Origin: Echinarachnius parma
Taxonomy: Eukaryota; Echinodermata; Echinoidea; Clypeasteroida; Echinarachniidae
Assembly (NCBI GenBank): GCA_037951105.1
Contig: JBAMJV010008502.1
Span: 20,384 to 84,383, forward strand
Direction of reading: 5' to 3'
Length of the DNA stretch: 64,000 nt
The notes beneath the pieces are model-generated. The model was given only the letters and a program-made list of their open reading frames with translations, had not been told where the DNA came from and made no database searches. Positions 34,905-47,774 of this stretch are shown piece by piece. The translations under genes were made by a program, and so were the position numbers. Position 1 is the first letter of the stretch, and each line of letters opens with the position of its first letter.

Positions 34905-35712
34905 CGGTGGTCCACATTTAGCCTTTAACTGGGCTCTATTTTTCTTGTAAAACTGGGGAATTTTGTTCACTGAATCACTTCAAAGTTCTACTTTATTAAG
35001 ATTCACTGAAATGTAACAATTCAAATATCTTTTTTTAACCCTTTGGCTAAACATCATGAGCAGTTATTTAGGAAAAGATGTGTTCCACTTTTCATCTAGG
35101 ACTGGGCTCTTTTTTCCCTGATGAAAGTGGGAAATTGTATTTGACTGAATCACTGTTAAAGTTCAAGTCAACGAAGTAACCGTATAGGGTTACCAGATTC
35201 ACCGAAAAAGTAACATTAATAAACCCTTTGGCTAAACACCATGAGCAATGACTTGGGAGAAAATGTACTCCACTTTTATTTTACAGCTTGCGTCTTTTTC
35301 CCCTGTGAAACTGGCAAATTGAATTTGACAGAATCACTGGGAAATTTAAAATGGTGATGTAACTCCATACACCATATTCACAAAAATGCAACATTAACAT
35401 TGAAATAACCATGTTTTAACAGTTGTTTACCCCTTGGCTAGGTATCACATGAGGATGATGATATCAATATATGTTCTAAAAATAAGATTGGTTTCATGAA
35501 TGTATTTTTTCCCTCTGGGTGTAGAGTAATGGCAATATTTTCAAAGAGGGCTACCCCCTACCCTGCCTCCACAGGCTCCACCTTCCAATGTATATTATTG
35601 ACTGCAAGTTCTTGGGGTGTGTATTTATGATAGTTAACAACACTTCATTTCAATATTTGCTACCAAAAGATTTTATATGATTATTGAGGTAGCATGGTCT
35701 GAAAGATTGGGA

Positions 35713-35950
35713 GGGGGGGGGGGGGGGGGGGATCTCGTTCTATTTCTTAAATTATTGAATTTATATCCTTTTGTCTTTATCTAATTTTTCGTCAAACTAA
35801 TGGGAATGGATGTTTAAATGCACTCATTATTTACAAAGAGAAAACATTAGACTGAAACGCTTTTCAAAACACTAACTTAATTAGAGCCAGACAGGTGTAT
35901 CTAACCACACCCGTAGTCTGTACCAAATTCTCACCAACCCCCCCCCCCCC
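35713..35950. repeat. Poly-G (35713-35731) and poly-C (35938-35950) pair
   Basis: A 19-base G run and a 13-base C run about 200 bases apart, potentially able to pair. Confidence 0.9.
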
Positions 35951-36311
35951 TCCCCTCCCCCCTCAAAAATAAGGTGAAGTAGGGGAGGGCATGCTATGAT
36001 AGAGGTGAAGAGCTTACAATTGAACTAGATATCCTTGACTCTTGCACCTACGGAAAAAAGTTTTTCAACACCGCGATCATGTGACGAATGAAACGTGAGA
36101 TTCTGTATAAACTATGTGTGTTTCATTTTTGCTTTTTTTATCGTGTTTTATCATTTTGTTTTTGTGTTTGTCATTTGTTACTCATTTGTGTTACATTTTC
36201 ATGAGCACTTCATGTGGGGATTGTTTGGCTGGAGGGGTAGACATGGGGTCAGACAGGGTGTGACGTTTTGCTTCAATTGCAGACAAATGTTCGCCACTCA
36301 TATTTGTTTAA

Positions 36312-36565
36312 GGAACATTTTCTTGATGATCATTTTCTTGGTGATGATAAATAAGGATGAATTGAGCTAAAAAAAATAATGAAATTGGAGGAACTCTTAG
36401 ACGCTGACAAAAATATACCAGAGAAACTAGCATTTTGGAAATGTCACTTTCAACATTTTCTTGATGATCATCATGATAAGGATGAATAAATTGAGCTTAA
36501 AAATGTATGAAATTCGAGGAACTGCAGAAAATGTACCAGAGTTAATAAACGTTTGGTAAAAGTCA
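36312..36565 (+). repeat. Duplication, about 141-bp period
   Basis: CATTTTCTTGATGATCAT, GGATGAAT, TTGAGCT, GAGGAACT and ATACCAGAG recur in order from 36312 and 36453. Confidence 0.85.
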
Positions 36566-36877
36566 CTTATAACTTTGAAACTTTTCTATCTGTACATGAA
36601 TACAGCGAGTTATTCATAGAAGCATAGTATGGTTGGGTTTGGGGTGCAATTGGGGTGTTTCTACATTTTGTTTAGGGTTTCCACTTATTAAAGTTTTTGG
36701 GGGTCTTCTTTTCATAGGTATTTTGCTATTTGAACATTTGAGATTGAAAATGTGCTGTATAAATGCATAATTGTATCATTATTTGGTATACTTTGTCTGT
36801 GATCTATCAAAACCAGAATTTGGGGCGTAGGATTAGGGTAAATGTTTAGGTTTCGGGGTCAAGTTAAGAGTTAGGGA

Positions 36878-37400
36878 CATTAGGAAGTTTCATGCATCAA
36901 ATAGACCAAATGAGGCATAGACCGAATGGATTTAGACTAAACAGAGGTACATGTAGGGATATAGAAGTTTCATGCATCAAATAGTTAATAGACCAAATGA
37001 GGCAAAGACTGAATGGATTTAGACTAAACAGAGGTAGGGATATAGAAGTTTCATGCATCGAATAGTTAGACCAAATGAGGCAAAGACTGAATGGATTTAG
37101 ACTACACAGAGGTAGGGATATAGAAGTTTCATGCATCGAATAGTAGAACCAAATGGATGTTCAAGACTAAACGAGCAGAGTTAGGGACATGGAAGTTTCA
37201 TGCATCAAGTAATAGACCAAATGAGAAGAAGACTAAAAGGATTTGGACTAAACAAAGGTAGGGATATAGACCAAATCAGACATAGATTTAGACTAAATGA
37301 ACAGAGTTAGGGAAGAGGAAGTTTCATGCATCAAGTAGTAGACCAAATGAGGCATAGACCGAATGGATTTAGACTTTACGAACACAGACCGTTTCAGATC
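36878..37400 (+). repeat. Tandem array, about 80-bp unit, six units
   Basis: GAAGTTTCATGCATC starts at 36884, 36964, 37045, 37123, 37192 and 37318, each followed by AGACCAAATGAGGCA and GGATTTAGACTA. The repetitive minus frame (MHETSISLP...) is produced by the array. Confidence 0.95.
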
Positions 37401-38278
37401 AACCGTAGTAGTAGCACTTTATTATGAAGAGATTGGATACTTCTGAATTATAATAGAGGACTCAGTGACCGAACATAAAGAGATGGCTGCAAATTGATAG
37501 TAAGATTGGAAAGGATTATCCTTACCCCTACTATTATGAATCTATAAAGGATGGAAGCAGAAAATGATCGCGAGGATAATGAGATATCAAGCAATAAAAA
37601 AAAAAAGGATGAAATTTCCTTTGGGAAATAGATTGGTTGGCCTGGCTCACACTGCATTACATTCATACGTTTATTTTTATTTTTTTATTAGAACGGAAAT
37701 ACTCTTGCTACATCTCTTTATTTCTCGAGTGGTAGGATTTCCTTTTGATAACAAGCAATTGATCGGGAGTATCTCCTTAGTTTATTGATGGTGAATCCCG
37801 AATTCTACTAAAGTTTGTGAATGAAGAATGACCCGTTTGTAAGGTGATGGAAAAGGTTGATTGTAACTATCATGCACTGGCCCATTTTGACAATAACATT
37901 TCCTACAAGTATCTTGGATCCTCCCCTCCCCCAGACTACCTACTCATTTATTTACCCTTATCCTTTAACTTAAAAAAAGGGATATCCCCTTGCCCTTATG
38001 CAAGATGTCAATCTGTTCAAAGCTGTACGAATTCACATGCTGGTTTTGTTTTAGCAAGGAGTTTTAGTGACTATGTCTTATAGTTGTCAGTTGCTGTACA
38101 TTTTTGTTTTTCTTCAGTGCCGTATTATGTGGTAGTCTTTTCATTACAGTGGATTTACGTAATAAGAAATCATGCAGACATAATGTAATGATAATCTTCT
38201 GCTCTCCCCCAGCCCACCTACTCATCTATTCTCCCTTATTACAGCCACTGGGGTATCTGTGGTCAAACCATTTTGCTA
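37401..38278. other. Unassigned sequence
   Basis: No repeat partner or credible exon seen. A CTCCCCC-AGCCCACCTACTCAT phrase near 38203 resembles one near 37921 and suggests an old duplication. Confidence 0.4.
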
Positions 38279-38460
38279 GGGGGGGGGGGGGGGGGGGGCG
38301 CATAGAGAAGAAAATGTTCCACATAAGGAGTGGGGGGAGAGGGCAGAGGGGAAAAAAGGATTCCCCATGGGGGGGGGGGGGGGGCTCGAGGATGTATATT
38401 GTTGACTATTTCTTTATTTCTTTTATTTCTGGTAAGTATTCACAGGGGGGGGTGGGGGGG
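38279..38460. repeat. Cluster of poly-G runs
   Basis: G runs at 38279-38298 (20) and 38369-38384 (16), plus GGGGGGGGTGGGGGGG near 38444-38460. A donor-like TTTCTG/GTAAGTATT lies at 38430 with no supporting exon. Glycine-rich frames here are artefacts. Confidence 0.9.
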
Positions 38461-38668
38461 CAAGAGTTAATTTTATTATTTCATTCAGCAAATAACATAC
38501 CAAACAGGACAGGAAATATGCATTCTCTCATCTTCAGGCTTGGGAAAAAGATGAGAAGATGATGAATTAGGTGTGCGGTAACCCCAATCAGTCGAGGGAT
38601 TGTTTCCGTTTCCGCTATAACCGCTAGACAGTCATGAGTCGCTTTTATTCATTCTTTCTCTTCAGTCA

Positions 38669-38703
38669 TTTCAACCCCTTGACTGTAGGAACCTAGTGGT
38701 TTG
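38669..38703 (+). repeat. Miniature repeat M1, fragment
   Basis: CAACCCCTTGACTGTAGGAA followed by CCTAGTGG matches the M1 5' half; the 3' half is missing. Confidence 0.55.
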
Positions 38704-39110
38704 TTTCTGACTCTCATTCACCTCTTTTTTGTTTTCGTCTCGACACAACATGCCGGCCACAGAACAGCCCTCTCCAAGACAGTGATTACGCTTTGGGCAG
38801 AGTATCTCATCAAGATCTCTGTTGGTTAATAAAGAAAAGAGATTATGGGTTCTTTTAAGTCACAGAAGTCTTCTTTTTGTCTGGGCGGTGCAAACGAAGA
38901 AAAGAAGAGATGCAACTCAATCGGCAGTGAATGGATGGAATCCTGTCAGAGTGGTTAAAGTGATTTGCGGATTACTAGTGGCCCGTCTCCACCAATTTTG
39001 TTTCTTGATTTTCATCTTTCAGATTTTTGAGACGACCTGAATCACTGATGAAATGCCAGTAGCATTCTCCAAAGTCTTATTTAGATCAACAAAGGTTGAA
39101 TCAGTCAGCA
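38704..39110. other. Unassigned sequence
   Basis: No repeat partner and no credible exon seen. Confidence 0.4.
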
Positions 39111-39262
39111 GGGGGAAAATTTACGTTTATTTTTCGTGGGCTAACTTTCAAGCTCAACTGCATGAAATAGCAGTCTCAATTTTGTTTTGCATTGAAATCT
39201 AGATGCAAATTCACAGGGCCTCCTTTATGATTTTCAGGGGCTCTTCTTGGCATTGTGGGGAC
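39111..39262 (+). repeat. Dispersed repeat, partner of 5423-5556
   Basis: Shares GTTTATTTTTCG, GGGCTAAC, TCAAGCTC, TTTTGTTTTGCATTGAA and GGGGCTCTT in the same order. Confidence 0.6.
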
Positions 39263-41017
39263 TAAATTGCTCAGAGCCCCCGTGTATTTTCTCACTTTGA
39301 CTTTATTTGGATATATACCAAAGGTTTAATCAGTACTTGCTATCCACTGTTCCTGCTTAGTAGCAGGATGAATCTATTGCTAGTTTCATCAGACTTAATT
39401 GATATGCAACCATTCATATTGGGTACATTATTTGAGAAATTCATCCGCCAAAGAAGGTGTGATTTTATATTATATATAAAGGCAGATATTGGTGTGGACA
39501 TGATAGTTTCAGTAGCTAACAAAGTGTGAGAGAACGGGAATCTGTTTCCTTTCACTATTGTGATAATTCAAAGGACTTAGCAGCTCTCTGCTATATCTGT
39601 GTAAAAAAAAGGGGATTTTTCATCCACCCACCCTTTTGTTGTTATCTTTCTTCGGAGGCATCCAATTCGTCTGTAGGTGTTAGGCTAGACGGATCATACT
39701 TATTTACGCTGCAAGATTTTGCAATGGTAGCCTATCATGCTGGGGCTATGGCATAGCAGGAGTCACCTTAGATCCTAGAGATGGGGGGGGGGGGGCAAAG
39801 GTGGAGGGGGCGGGGGCGGGGAGGGGGCAAAGACAGAGGTGGACAAGGAGGACTCACAAATAATTTTTGTAATGTTTTTTATTATCACTTATGTACATCA
39901 AGACCTGTTGTAGCATACAACAGTACTACATTTATTGGCTGCACTTTGTGAAGAGAGAGTTAAAGTAAGGGGGTAAGGAATTTGTTTGCCCCCCCTCCCC
40001 CCCCCCCCCCCCCCCCCACACTTCCCCATATCCCACTGACTATAAGATGATCGGATCACAAATTTTGTAATCATGTATTTTTCATTCTGCTAAATTGGAT
40101 GGATAATCCCACATTAATCCTTCTGTAATGGTGGTTTATCATGTATACGGGTAATAAAGGCAAGATGCCTTTTGGGGAGTTTTTTTTTTGGAGGGGCGTC
40201 TTGTTTGGTTTGTTGTACTTTTTAGTAGACATTTCTTTATTTGGGGTTGATTTTTCCTTTGTCCTTACCACACTGTGTTTAAAAAAATGGGAGATTATTT
40301 CATTTATTATTCAGGCAGGAAATGGCATTCTTTGATAGAAGTTTACCCTTTATTTGATGCGTCAAAATATGATTCATTGGGAGTTGAGAAATAATTAACT
40401 TGTACTGATTTAAATACAGAATGAAACATGTGTTAAATTTCTGTCATATGAATGTTTTGATAAATGCATGTTGTTAATTTTAGCGTGAGAATGAATCATT
40501 TGAAAGCAATTATATGGTCTACAGAAGGAAGAGAGAGAGTACAGTTAGAGACTTGGTAGTAAGCATTTGGCCAATATTTATACACAAGTTTTTTTTTTCT
40601 TCACCATTTAGATTTGATAAATTGCAGTTTTATATGATTATGAAAACAATGATAATCGTTGACTGAATGCGACTGTGTGGAACATGAGATTACCACATTC
40701 AATAGTAATGATCATGAAATTAAAGAGCGGAAAACGAGTGTTGTTAACTTTTTGAGATCATATTCTCATATTCTCATATTTCCCTTTATGAAATTAATCA
40801 CAAACTTCAATGCATATTTCAAAAGTATGCTACATATCGTATTAAAGAAAACCAGCTTTTGTTGTTCCACAGCCGAAAAACCTTTCATGCCCTTTTCCCC
40901 CTCCGACACCTGTTAACCAACTTCAAACATCATTTTATCAAACTTACGTTGATTATTAAATAGAAGCAAAGGACAATATAAACGAATGTAAAAAATATTT
41001 GCAACACATACATGTTT
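39263..41017. other. Unassigned sequence with poly-G (39783-39795) and poly-C (39997-40017)
   Basis: Besides the two homopolymers and a G-rich stretch at 39800-39830, no repeat partner or coding exon was identified. Confidence 0.45.
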
Positions 41018-41425
41018 ACAAGGTGTCAATAAACCAATTAAGCTTAATTTTGTAAATATTCTCATGTATCCGTGAGTGGAGCTGATTTTTTTTAAAGAGT
41101 TTGAATGATATATGATACCCGAGATGAACTCCCTCGAAGGTTATTCAACAACCAACAGACCTTTTCTGTCCTATTTTTTTCTCTCAAAAATATTAACTTA
41201 TATGTCCAATGTGCAGCGATGTAAAAATATAGAGAGTATTGAACAAACCAAACCAAATGTAATGACACACTCAAAGGAGGGGGTCAATAAACCAATTACT
41301 CTCCATTTTCTTTTGTATTTGAAAAACCAAACCAACTGCACCATTTATGTATTAAAGGTGTCAATAAGCCAATTTATATAATTTGTGCAGATTCTCATAT
41401 TTCCTTGAGTGGGGCTCATCTCAAA
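41018..41425 (+). repeat. Repeated AGGTGTCAATAAACCAATT segment
   Basis: The phrase GTGTCAATAAACCAATT is at about 41024, 41284 (diverged) and 41358. The outer two continue with TATTCTCAT and CGTGAGTGGAGCT / CTTGAGTGGGGCT. Confidence 0.75.
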
Positions 41426-41840
41426 CTCATTTGAAACTTCAACATGATTTTTTTATTTTGATACATAAACTTTTCTGTATTTAGGTAGGTCTGCAAGCCA
41501 TCACACCTTTTTTTCCCCATCCTTTTTGTTCCCCCAGTCACGCAAGTATTGAACTTGTGAAATGCACTTTATTCCAACAAAGTGTCAAACGTTTGTTGAT
41601 TAAAAACAAAATTCTGGCCCCTTACCAACCTCCTTGATTTTGTTACAACATACTGTACATCTGAATTTCACCGCACATCTTGTTTTCCCTCTTGGCCATC
41701 TAACATAGCAGGATATTTTCTCACTTTTTACACTTCCTTTGGCCTTGTTCTCATTAGTGATAGTGTTACAACTTTTACCTAAATTAAATGGAACATGTTT
41801 GCATGCCTCGACCAACAAGTGGCTGGAGGCATACTAACCC
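41426..41840. other. Unassigned sequence
   Basis: No repeat partner or credible exon seen. Confidence 0.4.
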
Positions 41841-42315
41841 CGTGTTCACACACAAACATTTCATCCCTTAATCATGACTAAAGAATCAGCAGCTGACTAT
41901 AGAATCAGCTGCTGATTAGCTATACGATGAAATTCGTGTGTCTGAACGCTGATTAACGAAACGATCGTTAGTCATGACTAACGAAACACGGGTTTTATCG
42001 TCGTTTCGTACGAGAGCTGACTATAGAATCACGCTCTGTTCGTGTGTGAACAACCACATCTCGCTTAATCATGATTAGCTATACGACTCGTAACTAACTG
42101 GGCGTGGCTTAACGTGAACGTTCGCGCGAACAGGACAACACACTGCGCAGTAGCAAACTGCGCACTTATACGATGTTCGGTGCACCTGGAAGCCAGCTGT
42201 TGTGGAATATTGGCTTTGTGTGTGAACGTAAGAGGTAGTTTGGTTTAATCATGACTAACGATACGTCGTATCGTTAGTCATGATTAAGGAATGAAAATGT
42301 TTGTGTGTGAACACG
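41841..42315. mobile_element. 475-bp MITE with GTGTTCACACACAAACATTT ends and internal palindromes
   Basis: TIRs of about 40 bp (CGTGTTCACACACAAACATT ... AATGTTTGTGTGTGAACACG) differ by one small indel. The word TTAATCATGACTAA recurs inside, and 42245-42287 is a perfect 43-bp palindrome with a single central base. Other internal inverted words are AATCAGCAGCTGACTATAG / CTATAGAATCAGCTGCTGATT and GTTAGTCATGACTAAC. The core is CpG-rich (GAACGTTCGCGCGAAC). It is non-coding. Confidence 0.9.
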
Positions 42316-42484
42316 CTGTAAGTCAACCGTTCATCTAACATGATTAATTTGTTAATATTAGGTGACTGATTTACATTTATTGGCCATAACATTACATTTC
42401 ATATATTTAACTGTCTATTAATATTCAAAATCTCAATCTTGTTATTGATAAAAACTGAATTTATTGATAAAGCTTAACATCATT

Positions 42485-42633
42485 GGGCCCCATTACAGAC
42501 TGGGTTGCAATTGATTGTAAAGTTGCAATTGATTTCAAGTCAGAAAATATGCACATTCAACCAATCAGATTTGCGCATTTAGTCACATGATCTGACTTGC
42601 AATCAACGGCAACTTTACAATCGACTTGGGGCC
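42485..42633. mobile_element. Short MITE with TTGTAAAGTTGC inverted arms
   Basis: GGGCCCCATTACAGACTGGG, GATTGTAAAGTTGCAATTGA and the opposing CAACTTTACAATCGACTTGG, GGCC form an imperfect foldback. Similar in design to 22006-22125. Confidence 0.75.
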
Positions 42634-42678
42634 ATGGAGCCTCAATCGGTCATTGTCCGTTTGTCTATTTGTCCGATC

Positions 42679-42838
42679 AGGGCACTGTTTCATAAAGCTG
42701 TGTGTGACCAGTTATTGTAACTTAGTAACTACCATGGCAACAGCTGAAATGTTCCGTGCTGATTTGATGTTATCTAATAGTTACAATAATTGGACACTTG
42801 TACAGCAATATTACAAAGGTTTTATGAAACGGGGCCCA
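42679..42838. mobile_element. Short MITE with GTTTCATAAAGC / TTTTATGAAACGG ends
   Basis: AGGGCACTGTTTCATAAAGC at the left opposes GGTTTTATGAAACGGGGCCC at the right. Internal TAACTATTAGATAAC / GTTACAATAATTGG words are also opposed to TTATTGTAACTTAG. Confidence 0.75.
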
Positions 42839-42931
42839 GGTGTCGAAAATATGACTTTTATACAAGTACATGTATATTTACTGGCCCGATCAAAGTAAAC
42901 TTGAACTGGCCCTAAGCCAGCCAGTCAGGAG

Positions 42932-42957
42932 TGATGTTGTTGTTGTTGTTGTTGTTG
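42932..42957. repeat. (TTG)n microsatellite
   Basis: Eight GTT units. Confidence 0.9.
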
Positions 42958-43784
42958 AGCCCTACTATGTGTATGGAATGTTTGCAGATGTTTGAGGTCA
43001 AATGGGGACATCTCTGATATAACAGATTGGAAGTCAAGGAATCAATCTGAAATTGTCACGAAAGAAAACGACTTTCAAAGTGCGCAATATAAAGTGAAGA
43101 GAGAAAATTACTTTCAAAGTTCGTGCACGATTCATAGAATGAAAAGAAGAAAAAAAACAAAAAAAAGAAAATGATTTGTCGATCATCTGAACTCGTTGCT
43201 CTGGCATTGAACCCCAATTGTCGGGGTTTGATATCCTACCCACCTTGCAGACAATGTGCCAAGTTGTTTTCCCCAAAACCCTCCGTCACCCCCTTATTCC
43301 AAACTTCCAGGGAGGCAAGACGTGACCGAATTAAAACAAGATGCCCTGACTCCGCCCCTGCAGGGAAAGGGGCCCCCAATCTGCTCAACCATGCAGGAGT
43401 GAATGTTTTGCCCCCCTTTGCTAGAGTTCTAAGTAAGATTTGTGGATTTGGTTTCACACCATTTCAAAGTCTGTTTAAAAGTGGTTTAAATGATCAATGT
43501 TTTGATCTGATTTTCTAATTATGGTTCATTTTTCACACATATGTATATCATAAATCAATAAGATAAATCAAACAAGATTTAGAAGTGGTCTTGATAACAT
43601 TGTGTTAAACATACGGCCTGGGAAGAGGGGGCAGGCGGGCAGGGGAGGGGGGTTGGTGGGGGGCAGGAAAAGGCTAGAGGCGTAACAAAGTTCAAACTGA
43701 AAACAGAATGAGCTAAGAAAAAATTCTTTCATGTAGACATATCCAAACACGAAATATTAACACCAGTTTCTATTTGCAATTAAA
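42958..43784. other. Unassigned sequence, GC-richer at 43190-43410
   Basis: A plus frame at 43171-43518 (115 codons) lies across the GC-richer patch, and an acceptor-like CTACCCACCTTGCAG ends near 43250. An opposing minus frame also exists. No family is recognisable, so no gene is called. Confidence 0.35.
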
Positions 43785-44345
43785 TATTTGAAATGTCATA
43801 ATCATTTCAAAGAAACCTACTTGATATGTTTGTTACATTCACATTCACTTTCCTGCATTTTGTCAAATTTTGAAGACTGATGAACATTGATTTATCTGTT
43901 ACAGTCACATTTTTCCCCCCTGCGTTTTGTCAAATTTGGAAATTTATGAACACTGTTAGAGAGCGATGATGTAAATTTGGTTGTCCCTAACACATTTTTT
44001 TTTTTAGATAATGAGGAATCAAAACCATGTTCAGATGTACCAACGGAATGATTTACAGACGTCTTTTTACGGACGTTTTACGGACGGAAGAACAATTTTC
44101 TTTGAATAATGAGGAGGAATAGAAACCATGAATGCCATAACTATTTTCAAAGGAAAAGTGTGAATGAAATCATGGGAATTGTATTGAATATTTGGAAAGC
44201 CATAAATATTGGAAAAAAGTCATTTGATGTATTTGATGCTTACATTCATTTTCCCTCATTTGACATATTTGTATAAAGTTATGAACATTGTTAGAGCAAA
44301 TATTGCTATTGTAACTGACATTTTTTTTTTAATTAGGAGGAATTG
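43785..44345 (+). repeat. Diverged tandem repeat, three units
   Basis: CATTCACTTTCCTGCATTTT-type phrases near 43838, 43905 and 44245 are followed by GACAAATTTG/AAATTT, ATGAACATTG and TTAGAG. Two units end in an ACATTTTTTTTT tract and a GAGGAAT phrase. Confidence 0.6.
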
Positions 44346-47300
44346 GAAATAATGCAAAGATGATTATCAAAGCAAGTGCAATGCATACATGTGGTTTTAT
44401 GATGGACTAGTTTTCCAAACAAACCAGTTAATCAACACATATTTGGTTTTATGGGCGAGTAATTTCCTAACAAAGGGGTACATCAAAGCCACTACAGGTC
44501 TCAAATTAGGAGTGGAATATTTTGTGTGGGTTTCAGTCCAAAAGTGTGTTGAACCGGCCATTTTCATTAAAAAGTAGGATTTTAGGATAAAGATGTGGAT
44601 TTTGGGGACATAATTAAAATGGGGCAAGTTAGAAAAGAGGGAAAGAAATAATAATTATTTGAAATAGTTTTAAAGAATGACATGGAATATTTTTTTATAA
44701 ATGAATATTCATCCATATTGTGTGTGATATGAAGTCGATCAATTGGTCTGCCCCAAAATAGAAGCGAAAAGATTTTATATTTTTATGAAAACAACGTTGA
44801 GACTGACTCTTTTGAGTGAAAAATATGTTTTTGATATAGAAATATGTAACCAAACTCGACAAATCTAAAAAATATTTTTTTAATAATCTAAAATCTGGTA
44901 GCAAAACTAAAGAAGGAAAAGACATGGAACTGGAAGATTTTATACAAAATATGCATAACTTCAAATAACATCATAATTTACAGTCTAGTAGAAAAAAATG
45001 AGCGTGTGTGGGAGGCAAGAAGAGATCATGGAAGTTGAGACAAGTAGGTTCCAGGTTTTGTAACTTTCTCTGAGAAGATAGGATATGTTGAGACATCAAT
45101 TTTTGTGTGGGATGGCCCCCCAAAAATCATGAAATCTTCGGGCGAGAAAGAGAAGTACGCTATTAATAAGTCACTTTTTGTTCTGCGGAGATAATCATGT
45201 TTACAGTTTGAAAGCCATGTAGAAACTTACTGTAGCTCTCTTTTATATTTGATGAATATTCCCCCAAATTAGACCTAGCTATTTTCTGCAAATTTCACAA
45301 CGTTAAGAGGGGGCTCTGACCCACAAGATGGTGTGCGTAACTCAATTTAGCCAAAAATCATCTTGCGCCCTTTTTACTCTCACCCAACGAAATATGAGTC
45401 TTCAGAGAAAGGCCATCAGGAGAAAACCTGTTATGGAAATGATCCCCCAGAGATTGTCTGATGCCCTATTATTTCTTGAGTAAGGGGAGGAGGATGAGCC
45501 ATAAATAAATTGTTCTAATCATCGTAAACAAAATATATTACCATCCCTTTGGAGAAATCAGATTATGCTTTGGTTTTGATTTTTCATTTGTTTTCCCTTT
45601 TCTGTTCTCTTTTTCTTTCAAATGAAATTGTTGAATCATGAACAAAAAGATCGCATTTTTATTTTGATGTTTGTTTGCTGTTGAAACATTCCTGTTGAGT
45701 CAACAAGACTGGTACATTTTCAGATCTTGTCTCAGCAATATGAGGTGTTTAACGTTTCCGCTTATATTCTTGCTAGATAATGTAAATGTATCACTGTTTT
45801 ATCAGCTACACTGGAGGTGCAGACAAGCAAATTTTCTAGGGGATCCAATAATTTTTCAGTTTAAATTAAAATTTAAAAGGCTTTGTTGAAATGATAATAT
45901 CTAGCAGCCAGACAACTGAATAGCAGATATATTACGATAAACAGTAGTGCTAAAACATGGAACTCTGTACATTTATATATGCAGGAATACTGCAACCACA
46001 AAAAAAAGACCCCCAATTTCAACTCAAAATTTGAAGGTACAAAGGGGAATATTGCACTATTGTGAAGTTCATTCTTAACTGGGCTTTGTGGTTTGATTTG
46101 AGCGCATTCCGATGTCTGTGAATCACAAATTCTCTTATTGTAAAAGAGGATTATGTGTCCACCTTTGGGGTTTTTGTATCGAATATGGCCCAAATCTGCT
46201 CATTCCCCAGGTCAACTAGACTGCTTCTTGTTAGTGCGAAATTTAGTTTTGTTTCAGGTTTTTGGATTTTGTTCCTTCCTCTGGGTCGTAGATTTGAATT
46301 GAGAAAAAAAAAAGTGCAAATACATGAGTCTAGCAAAAATAGATTTAACTTTTCTATGCATTAGCAGTCTGTTCCTGAGAAGGGTTTTGGATGTTAGTTT
46401 TTTTTAGATGACAGTAGTTGAAAATGTTAAGATGTTCACATCAATAGAAGATAATAAATAAATATAAATACATCTGAAACCAAGACTACAAAGTACTGAC
46501 CACTCGGTAAACTCAACATTCCTTGGTAGTGATATCATCTTGATTTTGTCCATTTTGGGTATAGTTTGCACAGTGATTGTTATCGGGGATACTTTAATAT
46601 GAAAAATATGCAAATATGATAGTCATGCGTCATATACATGCAAAATATTATGTTGAATAATTAATTTCACAATGTATTTCGTTTAAATATCTCTGCTAAG
46701 TTGAATTTGTAATGCTGGAGTAAATATTAACAATGTTGATTTTTTTTTTTTTATATCTGGAGTTTTGTGCAAATAAAGTGAAACAAACCTTTAAAACATA
46801 ATATAACATATTTAATGTCAGTATGCAACCATGTCTAGAAGAAGATTTATTCAGTGTTGAAGTCTTTTTCATATGGCACAATATTGATATTATTCTAGAC
46901 AAAACAAAACAGTTGATCTTGGGCAGAAAAGGGGACTAATGAAAATTTAAAAAATCACACAGACCCAGTCAAAGAACGGTGTCTTCCTATTTGTTATGAT
47001 GTGTGAACACTGAACAACTATTGCCAAACCATTCACAAATTATGAACTTCTCAGAGCAGCTTTTTTTCCCCTTTTTTGTTTTGTTTACTGGGGTCGGAAA
47101 ACGGTGCAGTTTTCACATAAAGACATCAATGCAATGCACACATAATGCAAGTCTCTATATTGTTTCATTTGGTCAGCAATTGAGTCTTTAATAATAGCAG
47201 AGTCCTAGTTTTTGGTGCAAAAATTTTCAGTGTGACTACATGCCAAGAATTATTATTTTTTCCTATTATGCAACATGCACATAACAGCAGAGCATACGCA

Positions 47301-47384
47301 AGAGACTGCAAATAAACAGACAGAAATGAACACAATGATATAGTCTTAGATATATTGAATTCTATCAGCAATGTATTTCAATAT
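44346..47384. other. Unassigned AT-rich sequence
   Basis: About 3 kb with no repeat partner in the window, no RNA gene and no frame with domain or splice support. Frames near 45873-46364 overlap on both strands. Confidence 0.4.
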
Positions 47385-47585
47385 TTATAGTGGATGTGTG
47401 CAAAAATCACTACCATCCCATTCACAAAATATTAATTTTTTCCCAATCAGTAGAGCTCAAACAACAGACATTAAATAAACACACACATAATATGCACACA
47501 TTGACATTGAATTTGATCACTGATGTAATTTCAATATTTCTAGTGGATGGGTGAGAAAAATCACTACCTCCCATTCACAATAACG
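47385..47585 (+). repeat. 156-bp duplication
   Basis: TAGTGGATGTGTGCAAAAAT and CACTACCATCCCATTCACAA near 47389 recur as TAGTGGATGGGTGAGAAAAAT and CACTACCTCCCATTCACAA near 47541. Confidence 0.85.
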
Positions 47586-47774
47586 TTTTAATTGGAGCAC
47601 CTCGCCAGACAAAGGCAGATAATAGGGGTGTGCTGAGGGGTGCAATATTGACCCAGGAGGTGCAGTAGAAGGTCACGGTCAGGGGCTTTGGGTGCAGAGT
47701 CTGACACACCTGTGACCCTCTGCTTACACCCCCTTGGCCTCCCCCTAACACCCCATTATTAAAGAGACCTCCCA

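Larger units (their letters stand above)
34170..35450 (+). repeat. Tandem array, about 186-bp unit, split by an insertion
   Basis: CCCTTTGGCTAAACACCATG-type phrases at about 34850, 35037, 35223 and 35430 start units that continue with a GTGCTCCAC/TTTT, CTGGGCTC and GAATCACT order. An upstream unit (34170-34331) has the same GTGCTCCACATTTTCTG and TAACTGG phrases. The TTAA-ended repeat copy B sits between them. Confidence 0.8.

Noticed and set aside
36897..37136. Repetitive minus frame with MHETSISLP units
   Set aside because: Created by the 80-bp tandem array; no independent coding evidence.
38104..38562. 152-codon plus frame rich in glycine
   Set aside because: Spans three poly-G runs; the donor-like GTAAGT at 38430 has no matching exon.
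43171..43518. 115-codon plus frame after an acceptor-like TTGCAG
   Set aside because: An opposing minus frame is equally open and no domain is recognisable.
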